From NCBI GenBank assembly GCA_012845835.1, contig JABAKD010000011.1, positions 3,945,697-4,009,696 of the forward strand: a DNA stretch of 64,000 nucleotides, given 5' to 3'. Below the pieces are notes generated by a model. That model was not told the origin of the DNA, searched no databases, and was given only the letters and a program-made list of their open reading frames with translations. Within the stretch, counting starts at the first letter, position 1. Every line of letters begins with the position of its first letter. Positions 51,420 through 62,089 of this stretch are shown one piece after another. The translations under genes and the position numbers were made by a program. This stretch comes from Undaria pinnatifida. Lineage: Eukaryota > Sar > Phaeophyceae > Laminariales > Alariaceae.

Positions 51420-52673
51420 TTATCCCTTTGGGGAGTCGCGTAGATCGCCCTCAAATACGAGAAGTAGTGCGGTCAAGCTCTTACGTGCCGTCTCCATCGG
51501 AACGGCCTCTCGCGCCATCCCTGCGTCCACCTTGACCGCCCCCAGACCTGCAGCCACCACCTCCCCGGTTGTGTCTCCCAACACCACCACCCTGACAGTG
51601 CCCGGGTCCTCCGCCACCCCCAGGCGCAGACGTGTCGCCGCCGCCTCCGCTACCGCCGCCTCCTCCACGGCGGTGATAGGGGCTGCCACCCCCACCGTGG
51701 CTGCGCTCACCGCCGCGTTTGCCGCCGCCAGAAGCACCCCCCCCCCCATCCGGCGGTCTTGCTCCCTGTCTCGGCTGTCGCCGTGCTTCTTGCCGCGGCA
51801 GTGTTCCTGCTGTTCCTCCTTCAAGGTCGGCCACGAAATAGTGTCCCGGGCATCGTCGTGGGCCATCCGAAGAGCTTCAACAAGGGCGAGGGTCCGGGCG
51901 GCCCTCATCTAGCCCTGCCACGTGCTGTGGTTCATTTTAGACCACGCCCTTCTCACCGAAAGGAGCTCCGACGGATGCTGCGACGTCTTCCTGACCGACG
52001 CCAGGAGAGTGGAGGTCTTGGCCACGACCGAGGCCCCAACTTGGTAGAAAATGCTCTCTCGGCGAAGAGGCCATACATTGGACTTAACTTCGAAAAGCTA
52101 CGCCCACAGGCCGTTCCGACCGCGAGTTGACGCTCTGCTGACGCATCGGTGGCGGGAGGGTCGCAGTAGCTTCCATCGCAGCTGTGCGAACGTCGCGGTC
52201 CAGAGAGCTTCTTGCGCCGTTTCTGCCGCCGCGACTACCTTTCGTTCGGCGCTCTCGGCCTTCACGATGTCTCGCTGCATCTGCTGGAGGCGCCGCTTAC
52301 GCTGAAGCGTCGTCGCTGTAGCTGCTTCCAGCGAGCGCCGAGTCCGCGCCGCATACGCTGCCGCGCTCAGGGAGCCGTCACGGGCGTCCCGGCCGCGGGA
52401 TGAATCCTGTGGTTGGCGCACAGTCGAGCTCGGAGAGCCCCGCCGCTAACGCGCCGCCGAGCCTGGGGAAAGCTCGCGCTGATGAACCTCCGAGCTAAGA
52501 TGGGGCAGGACCGCTTCCACCTCCGCCCCCTGCTGCGGCTCCTCCTCCAGGGTCGTCCTTGATTCCAGGCTCGAGGAGGGGTGCTCGAGCGAGCCTCCCG
52601 AAGGCCCACCGCCGGCAGAGACTATCCATTCAGAGGTGTGGAAATAGGTTTTGAGTGGGTTTTGAGGAGTCAC
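51420..52673 (-). other. GC-rich block with coding-like minus-strand frames
   Basis: Several minus-strand frames of about 75-160 codons with biased, coding-like composition. One is Ala-rich and hydrophobic (AAANAAVSAATVGVAAPITA); another looks helical (LQQMQRDIVKAESAERKVVA). No splice structure fits them together and no family is recognised. It may be a decayed gene or the protein part of an old mobile element. Confidence 0.4.
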
Positions 52674-52944
52674 ATCTTCGACTCGTTATCTAGTTCATGG
52701 AACCGGGGCTTCACCGAATTTCCCATATTTCTGCATATTCGGCTCATCAGGGTGGGCTAATGTTATGGTACGGCCTTGGAATACCGGTAATTACCTCAAA
52801 ATAGGTCATTTTTCGGTGTTCGTATTTGTTGGGACGGTGTTTCGTATTCGGGATAAATATGATATGGGAAGGGCATGACCCCTTCCTGTTCAGATGTCAT
52901 CACGACTCGTGGGAAAGCAGCTCTCTAACTTCTGAGCTCCGCGA

Positions 52945-53340
52945 AAGTGAGTAGCACGAAGGGCGTGCTTAATTGGCAGACCTGCTAGGGGATACTCTGT
53001 TTCTCAAAGGTTCCAAGTTCCTCACAAAGAGTGTCGGAGGTCCATTCCCCGCTCCCAAGATGGCTCAGAGAGTCCCACACCCAACAATGCGTCTTGCAGA
53101 GCACCGCGATGATGCCACATCGCCCGTGGACCGATTGGTGGCCGGTGGTCTTCTACACTTACTTCAAGTCGTAGAAGGGGAGCCGCAACGTCGTCTTGAG
53201 CGACATGGTACGGAGGGGATTTCTTGGCAAAAATGTAGGGCATGTACTGCATCAGTCGGGACGATCGGTAGGTATTTGGGCATGTCACTGGTGTCATGGG
53301 GAGTGGCACAGGGCTTGAAGCGCTCGATCACCACACGTCG
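52945..53340 (+). mobile_element. Probable relic related to the 5.9-kb retroelement
   Basis: GTGAGTA...AATTGGCAGACCTGC-GGGG-ACTCTGT matches 5920-5970. The remaining 350 bp were not identified. Treated as an old, incomplete copy of the same family. Confidence 0.4.
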
Positions 53341-53637
53341 ACGAAGCCGCCTCTAGATTTTTCATGGAGGATCTGTACGTATGGTCTAGCTCATGTTACC
53401 CGGTGGGAGCCGTATGATTTGTATGGTCTAATATCACATATTTCCTGGGTTGGATACGTACTCTATACCAGATAGATCCAGCGCAAACAGCTCATAGCGG
53501 CAGATACGGGGTGTACCGAAGATTACCTAGATTCTGATCGATCTGTCTGAGATGTGCAGCTGTCTGACCCACCCCCTGCCCTAGCATCCCGGCCTTCCTC
53601 GTATGGCCGATGCTTCCGAGTCGTCCCACGGAATACG

Positions 53638-53945
53638 CCGGTCGCCCCGGTGGCGTATCAGGTTATCCTCGAGTCTGGTATTATAGGTCAGTTACGTGAG
53701 TTCGAGCCCCGCCGAGTGCATACTCGTATAAATTCGTTGGGACTTTTTCTTGTGCACAAATTGACTTGCGGAAGGCGCGAGAGCGTGAGTTAGCAACACT
53801 CGATGAAAAATCGACTAGCAGTGGGATTGCTGAACCCTATGCGCGGTAAAATTGAAGGCAAGAACCGGGGGGGAGAAGGGACGACACCTGTGACCACGGC
53901 TTTTCCAGAAGCTGGAAAATAAAAATGTGAGGAAAAATTAAATAA
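53638..53945 (+). mobile_element. tRNA-derived SINE, family A, copy 4
   Basis: GCCGGTCGCCCCGGTGGCGT head, B box GAGTTCGAGCCCC, the same body and an A-rich tail (AAATAAAAATGTGAGGAAAA). Confidence 0.87.
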
Positions 53946-54060
53946 ATAGGGGTGCAGCATATTCTAAGAATTTTCTGAGCTCCTAACATGAGGAGCTCAT
54001 ATCTCACACGACCGAAACATGGCTTCGAAGGCGTTTTCGTTCGTTCGGGCAACCCCCACC
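53945..54060 (-). repeat. Dispersed repeat M (with copies at 43.98 and 63.64 kb)
   Basis: GGTGCAGCATATTCTAAGAA, TTTTCTGAGCTCC and CATGAGGAGCTCA recur, in the other direction, at 43975-44100 and 63640-63765. This copy abuts the SINE at its left. Confidence 0.65.
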
Positions 54061-54298
54061 AGCGTTTCTAATGCACGCTAGCTAGCCCCAACACAAAACA
54101 TACTCGTAAGATGATCGATCATGCTAAGAAACCGATGGTTCCCCGCACACTTGAGGAGTCCAACCTGGTCAGAAACGTTTAGCTCAAAAAAGTGCAAACA
54201 ACTCCCCCCACCGAGGGATGGATGATTACTTCAACATTACTACCTGGTAAGGTACTTGATTTTTTTCCTAGCTAAAATAATGTTTCCAGTAGTAGTAC

Positions 54299-54525
54299 TG
54301 TTCACGGGTCATGGCCCGACACGCGGGCCAGGTCAGAAGGCTTTAAAAAACTCGCGGGTCGAGTCAGGTCGCCGGCTCATCTGGAGGTGTTCAACATTTC
54401 TTGGATCGAGTCGGGTCGGGTCGGGTAAGGTCGGGTCGGATCGGGCCGGATCAGGAGGTCTCCAAATGTCATGGATCGGGTCGGGTGGAGTCACCCTGGC
54501 CCGGCCCGACCCGTGAAAAGCCCTG
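54299..54525. mobile_element. GGGTC-rich foldback element, copy 4
   Basis: TTCACGGGTCATGGCCCGAC to GACCCGTGAAAAGCCCTG. The outermost CAGGGC of the first end is missing or altered. Confidence 0.75.
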
Positions 54526-54789
54526 CATATTATCACATTAATAATGCACACCGGGGACAGATCACGATCTACAACATCAGATCATCTATAGGTCATACAG
54601 ATAATCTACTACAGCAGTAGATCCTGAACATGTATTTTATGAGATATGTTGTGCAGGATCTCTATATATTATTAAGAGTACAAGTCCAACCTTTTTGTTA
54701 GATCATGCAGATCGTACGGCTCCCACCCGGTAGCTTGAGCTAGGCCATACAGATCTTCCGTGAGAGATCTATAGATCAAAACAGGTAAG

Positions 54790-55837
54790 TGGGGATCGGT
54801 GATGTAATAGACCCTCAGTAGTAGCGGGCTAAAGATTCGGTAAGATAGCCCGCCGGAGTTCGGTGCCGCGACCACAAGAATATTCTCCTGAAAGGGAATA
54901 CTCTGAGTAGAGAAGATAACCCGTAGAACCGAGTAAGCTTACAGCTCAAGAACGTTCCCGGTGACGGAACGTTCCCTTGGGCAAAAGGTAGCCCGTAGGT
55001 GCAAGCCCTTGTTGTACCATAAGAATAGCAAGCCAACCAATAAGAACGTTCGTTGGGCGTTCCGTAGAAAGGTTCAGAAGAGAGCTGGTCCTAGGGTGGA
55101 GCGCACATTAAGTGAGCGCGACCCCCCTCGCTCGGTCACCCCTTTCCTCTCGAGCTTACTCGTAGATTCACGCCAACAACAAGAAGATCTCTACCAAGAA
55201 GAACCGATGCTGTTTCCAAGCTAGCCTGATACCTCTGCGTCTCTGCCCTCATATCCAAGGCATTTTACCTTTGCGGTGATCTGCACGACGTGTGAATGAA
55301 GTGCAATAATAATGGAGTGTGATGTTCCTCGTGCCCGTAGATTAATTGGCTTTCGAGTGAGACTGGCTGCCAAGCCGCGACGCGTAACGCCTAATTGAAG
55401 CGATCCCATGAATACAGCACAGTTAGTTGCTGAATGAACCGAATGCACACGCTCAAAACCTAAACAGAACGGTATGATAGTATTATGTTCTGTTTTTTTT
55501 TCAGTATAATTTCGCTGAAATTCCCTGCACGCACGGTGAAATTTCCTAGAGTTTACTCTATTAAAAGGTGGCTTCTGTCGCCAAAACCCAAGGAATATTC
55601 TCGTTGCCCAATCAAGTGATTAAGCTTTCTCGATACCCAAGTGGTTAGTTGGGCGGTCTCGTTGCACAGTTGATTAAGGACCGTTCCTAACGAGCACAAA
55701 AACAAATGCTAGGAAAATCGTGACAAAAAAATCGTGTCACTTCTGTACGTTCTCGGTACCCATCAAGTGAAGAAATACGCGATCTCGAAGCTTCTTGGTT
55801 TCAGTATTCGAAGAGAAGTCCCGATTAGAATATGAAC
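54790..55837. other. No gene seen
   Basis: Unique-looking, moderately A/T-rich sequence with short frames only. AAGAACGTTC and GAACGTTCC repeats occur at 54.95-55.06 kb. Confidence 0.55.
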
Positions 55838-55985
55838 ATCATCATGGGAATCGAAGAGCAGGTGGCAATGAATTGCCCCTGCTGCGATCCAGTCGACGTG
55901 GACGCCCGCCACGCGCGCATCTATCCGTCCCAGAGCAGGGGGCTCAGGTGAATCGACACCAAACCGCTTCTCCATTGGAATAGGG
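55838..55985 (+). mobile_element. Fragment of a reverse-transcriptase-linked ORF (LINE-like)
   Basis: The plus strand gives MNCPCCDPVDVDARHARIYP and, in another frame, EQGAQVNRHQTASPLE. The pattern CPxCxxVDVDARHARICP...GAQVNxHQ is, from memory, one found downstream of reverse transcriptases in repeat-rich protist genomes. The fragment is about 50 codons with at least one frameshift, so it is dead. Confidence 0.45.
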
Positions 55986-55989
55986 CTTA

Positions 55990-56970
55990 AAAATGCATGC
56001 CATTATGGGGGGGAACGAATCGCTCGGATTTCATGTTTGGGGTATTTTTTTCGCAGTAGTAGTTATAACTCGCGTCCGAACGACGAGGCCATGTTTGCTT
56101 CCGCCTGCTACCACCCAAGCTTTCGCCTTTTTCCCCATCGTCTACGGACATTTTGCTTGCAAACTACTACACATACTGCTGTTGATACTTTAAACACTAT
56201 CCTTACCACCATCCCCCGTCCCCCCGCCCCCTGGAGCTTTCTCGCCTTCCCCTCTATTTTCTTCGCACTTTGTCTTCGGCTCCCCTCCGTTTTCACAGCT
56301 CAGATCCGGGGTCACATATCATGCCATAGCCGGTAGGTACTCTTCACCCCACCACCACCACAATGTATGCCTTCATTTATTTCCATCGCGCGAAGAGTTC
56401 AGCATGTTTTGCCCTCATCGACTTGCGTCGATTTGAGCGTACGCACGCTGTTATTTTGTTAGTAATAGGCGCTTTCTGCATGTCATTTCCCTACCCCCAC
56501 AATTAGCCTAAGTAAAACGGCTACGTACTCACGCTATCATCTGTACACACATATACACGGTATTCGCACAGCGTTGTATGCTGCGGGCGGTGGATCGGTT
56601 TTTTCGATGGTGATCGCGTGCTTTCCGATCTCGCAAACAAGGACTTCAAGCATAAAACTGGCGCAAGCAAGTAATCAGAGGCAGAGAGATGCGCTAAGCG
56701 CAAGCAAGTTTTCAGACAGAGAGATACACCTCGTAGCGCAAGCGAGTATACTGACAGAGGGATGCGCGACGGGCTAGTAAAATAATCAGTCAACGCCGTT
56801 AATTTAAACTGTCTTCTTAGTCGCCATGTAGTATCACCACGACCATCTTGACCATCTTCGCGCGTGCAGGTACTATGCGCAGACCAACACGCGATGTATG
56901 ATGCATCCAGACAGTATACACATATTGGTCCAGCTTGTCAAATCAGCCAGTCAGCGACCATGCGTTGTTG
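55990..56970. other. No gene seen
   Basis: Short frames only. AGCGCAAGCAAGT with AGACAGAGAGAT is repeated three times at 56.66-56.76 kb. Confidence 0.55.
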
Positions 56971-56974
56971 CAGT

Positions 56975-57535
56975 CGCAGTCGTCATCATCATGATCATCA
57001 TCATCGTCGTCGTCATTATCATCTTCCTCTGTCGTCGTCGTCATCACCGCTACCCTCGTTGTCGTTGCACCGTTGTCCTGCTCCTCCTCATCCTCACCAT
57101 CCTCACCATCACCATCTTGACCATCGTTGTGCGCACGATAAGGCCAAGAGACACACGATCGCCGTCAAGTCAACCAGCCAGCGCCAACAAGCCTTTGTCA
57201 TAATCATCATCATCCCCGTCATCATCACCATGCTCCTCATCCTCCTCATCCTCCTCATCCTCCTCTTCATCATGACATTTTTGTCTCATCATAGTCCCCC
57301 GTCGTCCTCACAGTCGTCATGTTCTTATTTATCCGCCTCCTCTTAACCTTGCCACACATTTTCAGTCGTAATCATCGTCGTCGTCATCATCATCTTCTTC
57401 ATCATCCTCATCATCATCATCATCGCCACCCTCATCACAATCGTCATCCTCCTCCTCCTCGTCATCATCATCGTCATCACCATCATCATCGTCCTCGTAG
57501 TCAAGGTCTCCTGCAGTGTCGCCGTCGATACACGT
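56975..57535. repeat. CAT/CGT/CCT trinucleotide-rich tract
   Basis: Long CATCATCATCGTCGTCGTCA-type sequence with TCCTCATCCTCC stretches. On the minus strand it gives a poly-Asp/Glu frame by composition. Confidence 0.9.
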
Positions 57536-57718
57536 CGCGTGCACCCTGCGCATCTTAATTTTCGTCAGCGGTAGCTTAGCCCCGGCGTCCCGGCCTTCCT
57601 CTTCGAAGTACTCCATAGGTTCCAGACCTGAGTCGCCGGCCGCGGCGTTGACCTGCGCTCTCCGGGGAGAGGGGGACGGGGGAGGGGAAGGGGGAGGGCG
57701 TGAGGAGGGCGGGGGCGG

Positions 57719-57752
57719 GTCGGGGGGGGGGGGGGGGGGGGGGGGGGGCGGG
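57719..57752 (+). repeat. Poly-G run
   Basis: About 30 nearly unbroken G. Runs of this kind also occur at 40.66-40.69 (longest), 41.15, 41.28, 46.28, 49.34 and 60.5 kb, and as C at 8.52, 20.85, 25.03 and 39.95 kb. Confidence 0.95.
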
Positions 57753-57859
57753 TGGGCGGGGGACGGGGGAAGGAGAGAGGGGTGTAATTGTTGTCAAGTA
57801 TGGCCGTAGTTCTTTCGACCATATACCCTCGCACCCGCACAATGATGGCACGGAGCACG

Positions 57860-58040
57860 TCGAGTTTCCACAACCAGGCAGACATTGCTTGCACCAAAGA
57901 CGGGCGGTGCGTGCTGACATCGCGTGTGGCCGCGGTCGTAAGACCATTATAGACCCTAGCGCCTCCGGGCGACGCCGGGACGGAGCAAGTCGGGGCTTCA
58001 ACCCACCAGGAAGGCATCGCCGTGTGCCAAAGCGCGAAGT
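57860..58040. repeat. Dispersed repeat J
   Basis: GGGACGGAGCAAGTCGGG with CCACCAGGAAGGCATCGC matches 62.23-62.34 kb (GGGACGAAGCACGTCGGGTT), 62.60-62.69 kb and 41.32-41.41 kb. An upstream block (TTGCTTGCCTTAGTCATTT) is shared between 40.88 and 62.11 kb. Confidence 0.65.
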
Positions 58041-58054
58041 GCCGTGAGAGGCAT

Positions 58055-58432
58055 ATGCTACGGTAGAGTGTGCACCATTTCTGTTTTTCTCTTAATACTA
58101 CCCCTCACTTGAGGAGTTTTTTTTCCCCTTTCTTAACCCCTTTTAGACCCCCAAGATTCCTCCCTATACTAAACTCAAGTAAATTTGTTAGAAAAAAAAG
58201 GGTTTCCAGTAGTGAAGGCGTTAACCCGAAAACTAATTTTGATAAATGTGAAGTGAAAACCGACGGACAATGCCATGGTCAAGGTATTACATTCGTGTGT
58301 GTGTGTTTTTTTTTGGTGAAGCAAGAATGATATTCCGACGGTTTGGGTTAAGGATTTCCATTTTTTCGGCGTTGGGGGGGGGGGCGAGGGGGAGATCGCC
58401 GGAAAGTGCTAGCTCTATCGTGGCACGCGTCG
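58055..58432 (+). mobile_element. MITE family E, copy 2, carrying a nested TTAA MITE
   Basis: GCTACGGTAGAGTGTGCACCA at the start and GCTCTATCGTGGCACGCGTC at the end. The extra length against the other copies is largely the TTAA element at 58133-58224. Confidence 0.72.
58133..58224 (+). mobile_element. TTAA-flanked MITE, copy 4, nested in another MITE
   Basis: 92 bp from TTAACCCCTTTTAGACCCC to CCAGTAGTGAAGGCGTTAA. It sits inside the larger MITE E copy at 58055-58432, so it inserted after that one. Confidence 0.78.
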
Positions 58433-58439
58433 TGAGCTG

Positions 58440-59012
58440 CATACCGGCGATGTCACACGAAACTAGCCCCGGACTCTTGGTAACTTTAAAAGCTGTATAT
58501 CATTACACGAAGGGGGTGAGCTGCATCCTACTTCATAAGAACCACTTGTGAGACGGACTTCGGCACCTTGCGCATACATTCTTGCATTTTTATATGACAG
58601 CTTCGAATTTACTATTTTTTTGTTTTTTTGGTGGTGTGGTCCGCTTGCGAAAGCAGCAAAGTGTATGCGAAGTTATGTAAACGCCCTCGTGGGTGCCTGA
58701 CAAGAAGACACTACTACGTGATATGATAATTCATCTTGTGCGGCGTGATAGGTTCATCGGGTCGCAGTTTCAGTTTACTCGAAATATTTTTTGCGGGGGT
58801 GAGGCATACAAAGGGGGGCCACTCGCGCAAGATTGATTCTACGACAACACCCCCTCCCACGAAAAAAAAACGTTGATTTTCTTTGACAAACCTTTCACGG
58901 TTTCCCCCACCCCACACCGTCAGTACGATCTAACTCGACCACCATCTCACCCCAAGAAAAACGGTAGAGCTCTATACCTCACCCAAAATACCGACTTGAT
59001 CGCGAATTGAAA
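58440..59012. other. No gene seen
   Basis: Spacer between two MITE E copies. The first 150 bp resemble DNA at 62.35-62.45 kb (ACCACTTGTGAGACGG against ACCGCTTGTGAGGCGG). Confidence 0.55.
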
Positions 59013-59292
59013 CGACGCGTGCGGCGATAGAGGTACACCATTTTTTTTTGCCGAGGTTCCTCAAATTTGGGAGCTTAGGACCTCTCCCGAAAAGTGATTT
59101 ATTGGTGAAAAACGAAAATTGCTACTAGTAAAGGATTAAAAATCCCATGCCTCGAGGTAAACGACGAGAAATCACAGCAATTTTTTTTTTGTCTATTTTC
59201 CGACATTTTTGGGATGTTAACAAGAAGCGTTCGTCATTCACAAAACAAAATAGCGGAAAAAAAAGGTATGCCTCTGTCGGTAGCACGCGTCG
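59013..59292 (+). mobile_element. MITE family E, copy 3
   Basis: CGACGCGTGCGGCGATAGAG at the start and CTCTGTCGGTAGCACGCGTC at the end, with the common TGCCGAGGTTCC, AAAAATCCCATG and TTTTCCGACATTTT blocks. Confidence 0.83.
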
Positions 59293-59308
59293 AAAAAAAA
59301 CTCATGGT

Positions 59309-59419
59309 CTATTACGGGGGACCATAGTAAATAGGACCAAATATTGTTAGTCAAAATAGGGAAATATATTGGTTTTTGTGTGTACCGTAGGTCCTATATA
59401 CTATGGTCCCCCGTAATAG
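59309..59419. mobile_element. 111-bp hairpin element with 30-bp inverted ends
   Basis: CTATTACGGGGGACCATAGT at one end and ACTATGGTCCCCCGTAATAG at the other. The inverted match continues to 30 bp (AAATAGGACC against GGTCCTATAT) with a single mismatch. It lies 16 bp after MITE E copy 3. Confidence 0.85.
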
Positions 59420-60189
59420 ATGAACAGACAACTCGTATTGAAAAACGAGCCCCCATCATTCACGAAAAAAAAGAAGAAAAAAGACAAAATATAAGTGATT
59501 TCTCTAGAAACCACGGAATGCCTCCTCGCGCGCATCTCTCGCCTAAAAAGACTGGATTAAAGCACAAACCAGAAACCAACACCCGGCCGTGACATTATTC
59601 CTCCTCCATTCATGTTGGAGCCTCAGCAATTCTAACTGCATCCAAATCGTAGCATATGCTTATTTTTTTGCGTGCGCGCGTGCCTCGTCCTTCCCACGTC
59701 TCGAGAACCACCCGCGTTTTTGTTGTTTTTCTCAAAATAAAAGCTTTTTTGTGTGGGTGGAGGTATAGAACGAGGCCATGCTTGGAGGGGGGTGGGAGTG
59801 GGGGGGGCACTTTGAGGGGCCTCGTTTGTTTCAGCGCCTCAAAGTCATTCGCGACATCATCGATTGCTACTCTCCTTTGTTTTTGCGAGAGTCTTGAAGC
59901 TTTTTGTGTGTCTTCGATTTCGCGGTATACATATATAATAATATATATACATTATACATACGCGCACGGAACACGAACTTGCTTTTTTGTGACGCTGCAC
60001 TGCCCCCTATTGGCGTGTGTGACGATACGACCTGGCCTGGTCGCAGGGGCCGGCGCTGGCAATCAGCGCCAAGAAACATAATTGTCGAAATTCGTTTCGG
60101 GGCGACGTACAGAGAGCTGCACGCGCGAGTGATCTATTTCTCGGTAAGGAAATCGGGGTACCCCCCCCCCCTGCCACAGCCTATTCTAC

Positions 60190-60467
60190 CACGCGTGCCA
60201 CGATGAAGGTGCACCACTTTTCTTCTAATACTTACCCCTCGATTTGGAAGCTTAAGACCTCTGCCCAAAACTGAAATTTGGCGAAAAACAAAACTGCTAT
60301 GATCCCGGATAAAAAATCCCATGTCCTAGGCACACAACGAGGATCATGCAAAACGAAAATGGCCTATTATTTATTTATTTTCCGCCGATTTTCGGTTAAG
60401 GAGCCCCGTCATTCAGAAACCATTTTCGCCAAAAAGAGGTATACCTCTTTCTATCGTAGCACGCGTC
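60190..60467 (+). mobile_element. MITE family E, copy 4
   Basis: CACGCGTGCCACGATGAAGG at the start and CTTTCTATCGTAGCACGCGT at the end; the internal GATCCCGGATAAAAAATCCC is shared with copy 1. Confidence 0.83.
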
Positions 60468-60469
60468 TG

Positions 60470-61318
60470 ACGCAATCGGCCAAGGCTGCGATAGGGGGGG
60501 GGGTACCCCTTTTTTTTGGCTAAGGGGTTCGAGCCACTCGCACGAGAGACTCTGCACCTCAACGACGAAATCAGTTGTCACGCGACACATGCTTGGCGCA
60601 AGCGAGGCTGTAACTATTGCATTGCGGGTTCACGTCGCCAAAAATAAAAATGACACCAAAGCTTAAGACCGTAAAGGAGAGGGGGACTCACTCGCGCGAG
60701 TGACTCCAGGCCACCACAAATAAAGCCCCCCCCCCCAAGAAAAAAAAAAAAAATGGACCCCCCCTATGGTAGCATTTGGTCAGTTGTTGGCTGAAAACAT
60801 ATATATACGAGGTTTTTTGTTGATGATCAGGGCTACATAGCCCAAAATCTTCGGGAAATGTCGATACAAATTTTGTTGGTAGGTATTACCTGAAAAAAGA
60901 AAAAGCCATGAGGGTGTGTTCATCGATTTGGTTTTTTGCATTTTTTTAGTTTACTAAAAAAAAAAAGAAACAGTTTGTTTTTGGGGGGGGGTTGCGGTGT
61001 AGACCTCCTCAAACGAGGACTGGCTGGCTCCAGAAAAAAAAGTCGGCTCATCCCCACCGTACGATTAATTGCATGCGTCTTCCTATTGAACTCTTCATGC
61101 GAGGAGCCGCACAACGCCTAGGTGTACATGTGGATTTCTTCCGTAGCATGCTTCTTTGCTGCGGCTCTACCGTTTATTTACAGCCTGTTTACTTATGTAT
61201 ATACTTGGAAGCAGGAAGGAGCGTCAATTGACGTTACGTGCTCGTGTGCTCGGCGCATACATGCTCGGTTTTTCCGTGAATTTTCAGGGGGCCTGTGTGT
61301 GTGGCGTCCCACTCCCAC
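60470..61318. other. No gene seen, except a possible 3' end of the minus-strand gene
   Basis: Contains A and G runs at 60.73 and 60.99 kb. If the gene with exons A and B has a later exon, it would lie here or to the left, but none could be placed. Confidence 0.5.
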
Positions 61319-61523
61319 CTCCAAAAACGCCTCCATGTTGACGACTCCGTCGAAAGTCCCTACGCTGCTGCGCAGCCTCAGGCGCCTCCCCTCTTTCCAG
61401 CCCAGCGTGCAGTAGTGTTTCAGGGGCGAGAGCTTAGGAGCGATGATCTTGATGTGAAGGCCTTGCTTGAAGCCCTTCTTGAAGAAGTGCTTGAAAGGCT
61501 TGCCGTACATCCTCTTGTACCAC
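61319..61523 (-). CDS. Exon B of the same unidentified protein
   Basis: One base completes a Gly codon, then 68 codons (WYKRMYGKPFKHFFKKGFKQ to GVVNMEAFLE) to a GAG|GTGGGA donor. The acceptor is GCTGCAG. KPFKHFFKKGFKQ echoes GPFKHFKQNRRNE of exon A, perhaps an internal repeat. A later exon must lie further left or outside the window, or translation may run past the donor. Confidence 0.58.
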
Positions 61524-61631
61524 CTGCAGCGCATAAACGTGTGCACATGAAATGAGATAAGAAAGTAAACACGTTTTCACATCGCCGTCAGCACCAACTC
61601 AAAAACGATATAGTTACAATAACGATTCATG

Positions 61632-61800
61632 TGTTTAGGGGCGGGCGGGATGAAGAGGTTTTCAAACATCACGGGTTGGGACAGGTCACCCTTGCCCGAC
61701 CCGACCCGACCCGACCCGACACGACACGACGACACGATACGACACGACACGACACGACACGACATGACCCGCGAGAACCGAACTGACCCGTGAAAGCCCT
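61632..61800. mobile_element. GGGTC-rich foldback element, copy 5
   Basis: CACGGGTTGGGACAGGTCAC near one end, a CCCGACCCGA/ACACGACACG array inside, and GACCCGTGAAAGCCCT at the other. It lies in the intron between exons A and B of the unidentified gene. Confidence 0.7.
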
Positions 61801-61823
61801 AACAAAATAAAGACTCAACGCAC

Positions 61824-62053
61824 CCTCTGTCAGGGAGGCCCACCCGCCCGCGAACGCAGATCTCGTTGCGCCTGTTCTGCTTGAAGTGCTTGAACGGACC
61901 GATCCCCTCCTCCTCCACCTCCGGGTGCAGCTTCCGGTAGCCTTGGCGGTCAAAGGGACCCGGCCGCGCGGGGCCCATCTGCTGGCGGACGTCCTTGTGC
62001 ATGCGGATGTAGCTCTTGGGGTTGAACGCCCCGAGGAGGTAGATCGGTACAAC
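61824..62053 (-). CDS. Internal exon A of an unidentified basic protein
   Basis: 76 codons plus two bases between a TATACAG acceptor and a GG|GTGCGT donor. The peptide begins VVPIYLLGAFNPKSYIRMHK and is rich in Arg, Lys, Pro and Gly (PGPFDRQGYRKLHPEVEEEG). Codons are GC-rich at third positions, as in the hydroxylase gene, while the flanks are repeats. Phase 2 at its end fits exon B. Upstream exons were not found. The basic, turn-rich sequence would suit an RNA- or ribosome-associated protein, but I do not recognise the family. Confidence 0.6.
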
Positions 62054-62089
62054 CTGTATAAACCGGGGGGAGGCAGCGGGGGGGGAGGG

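Noticed and set aside
57362-57616. Acidic Asp/Glu-rich minus-strand protein
   Set aside because: Comes from a CAT/CGT trinucleotide tract; no splice sites or conserved start.
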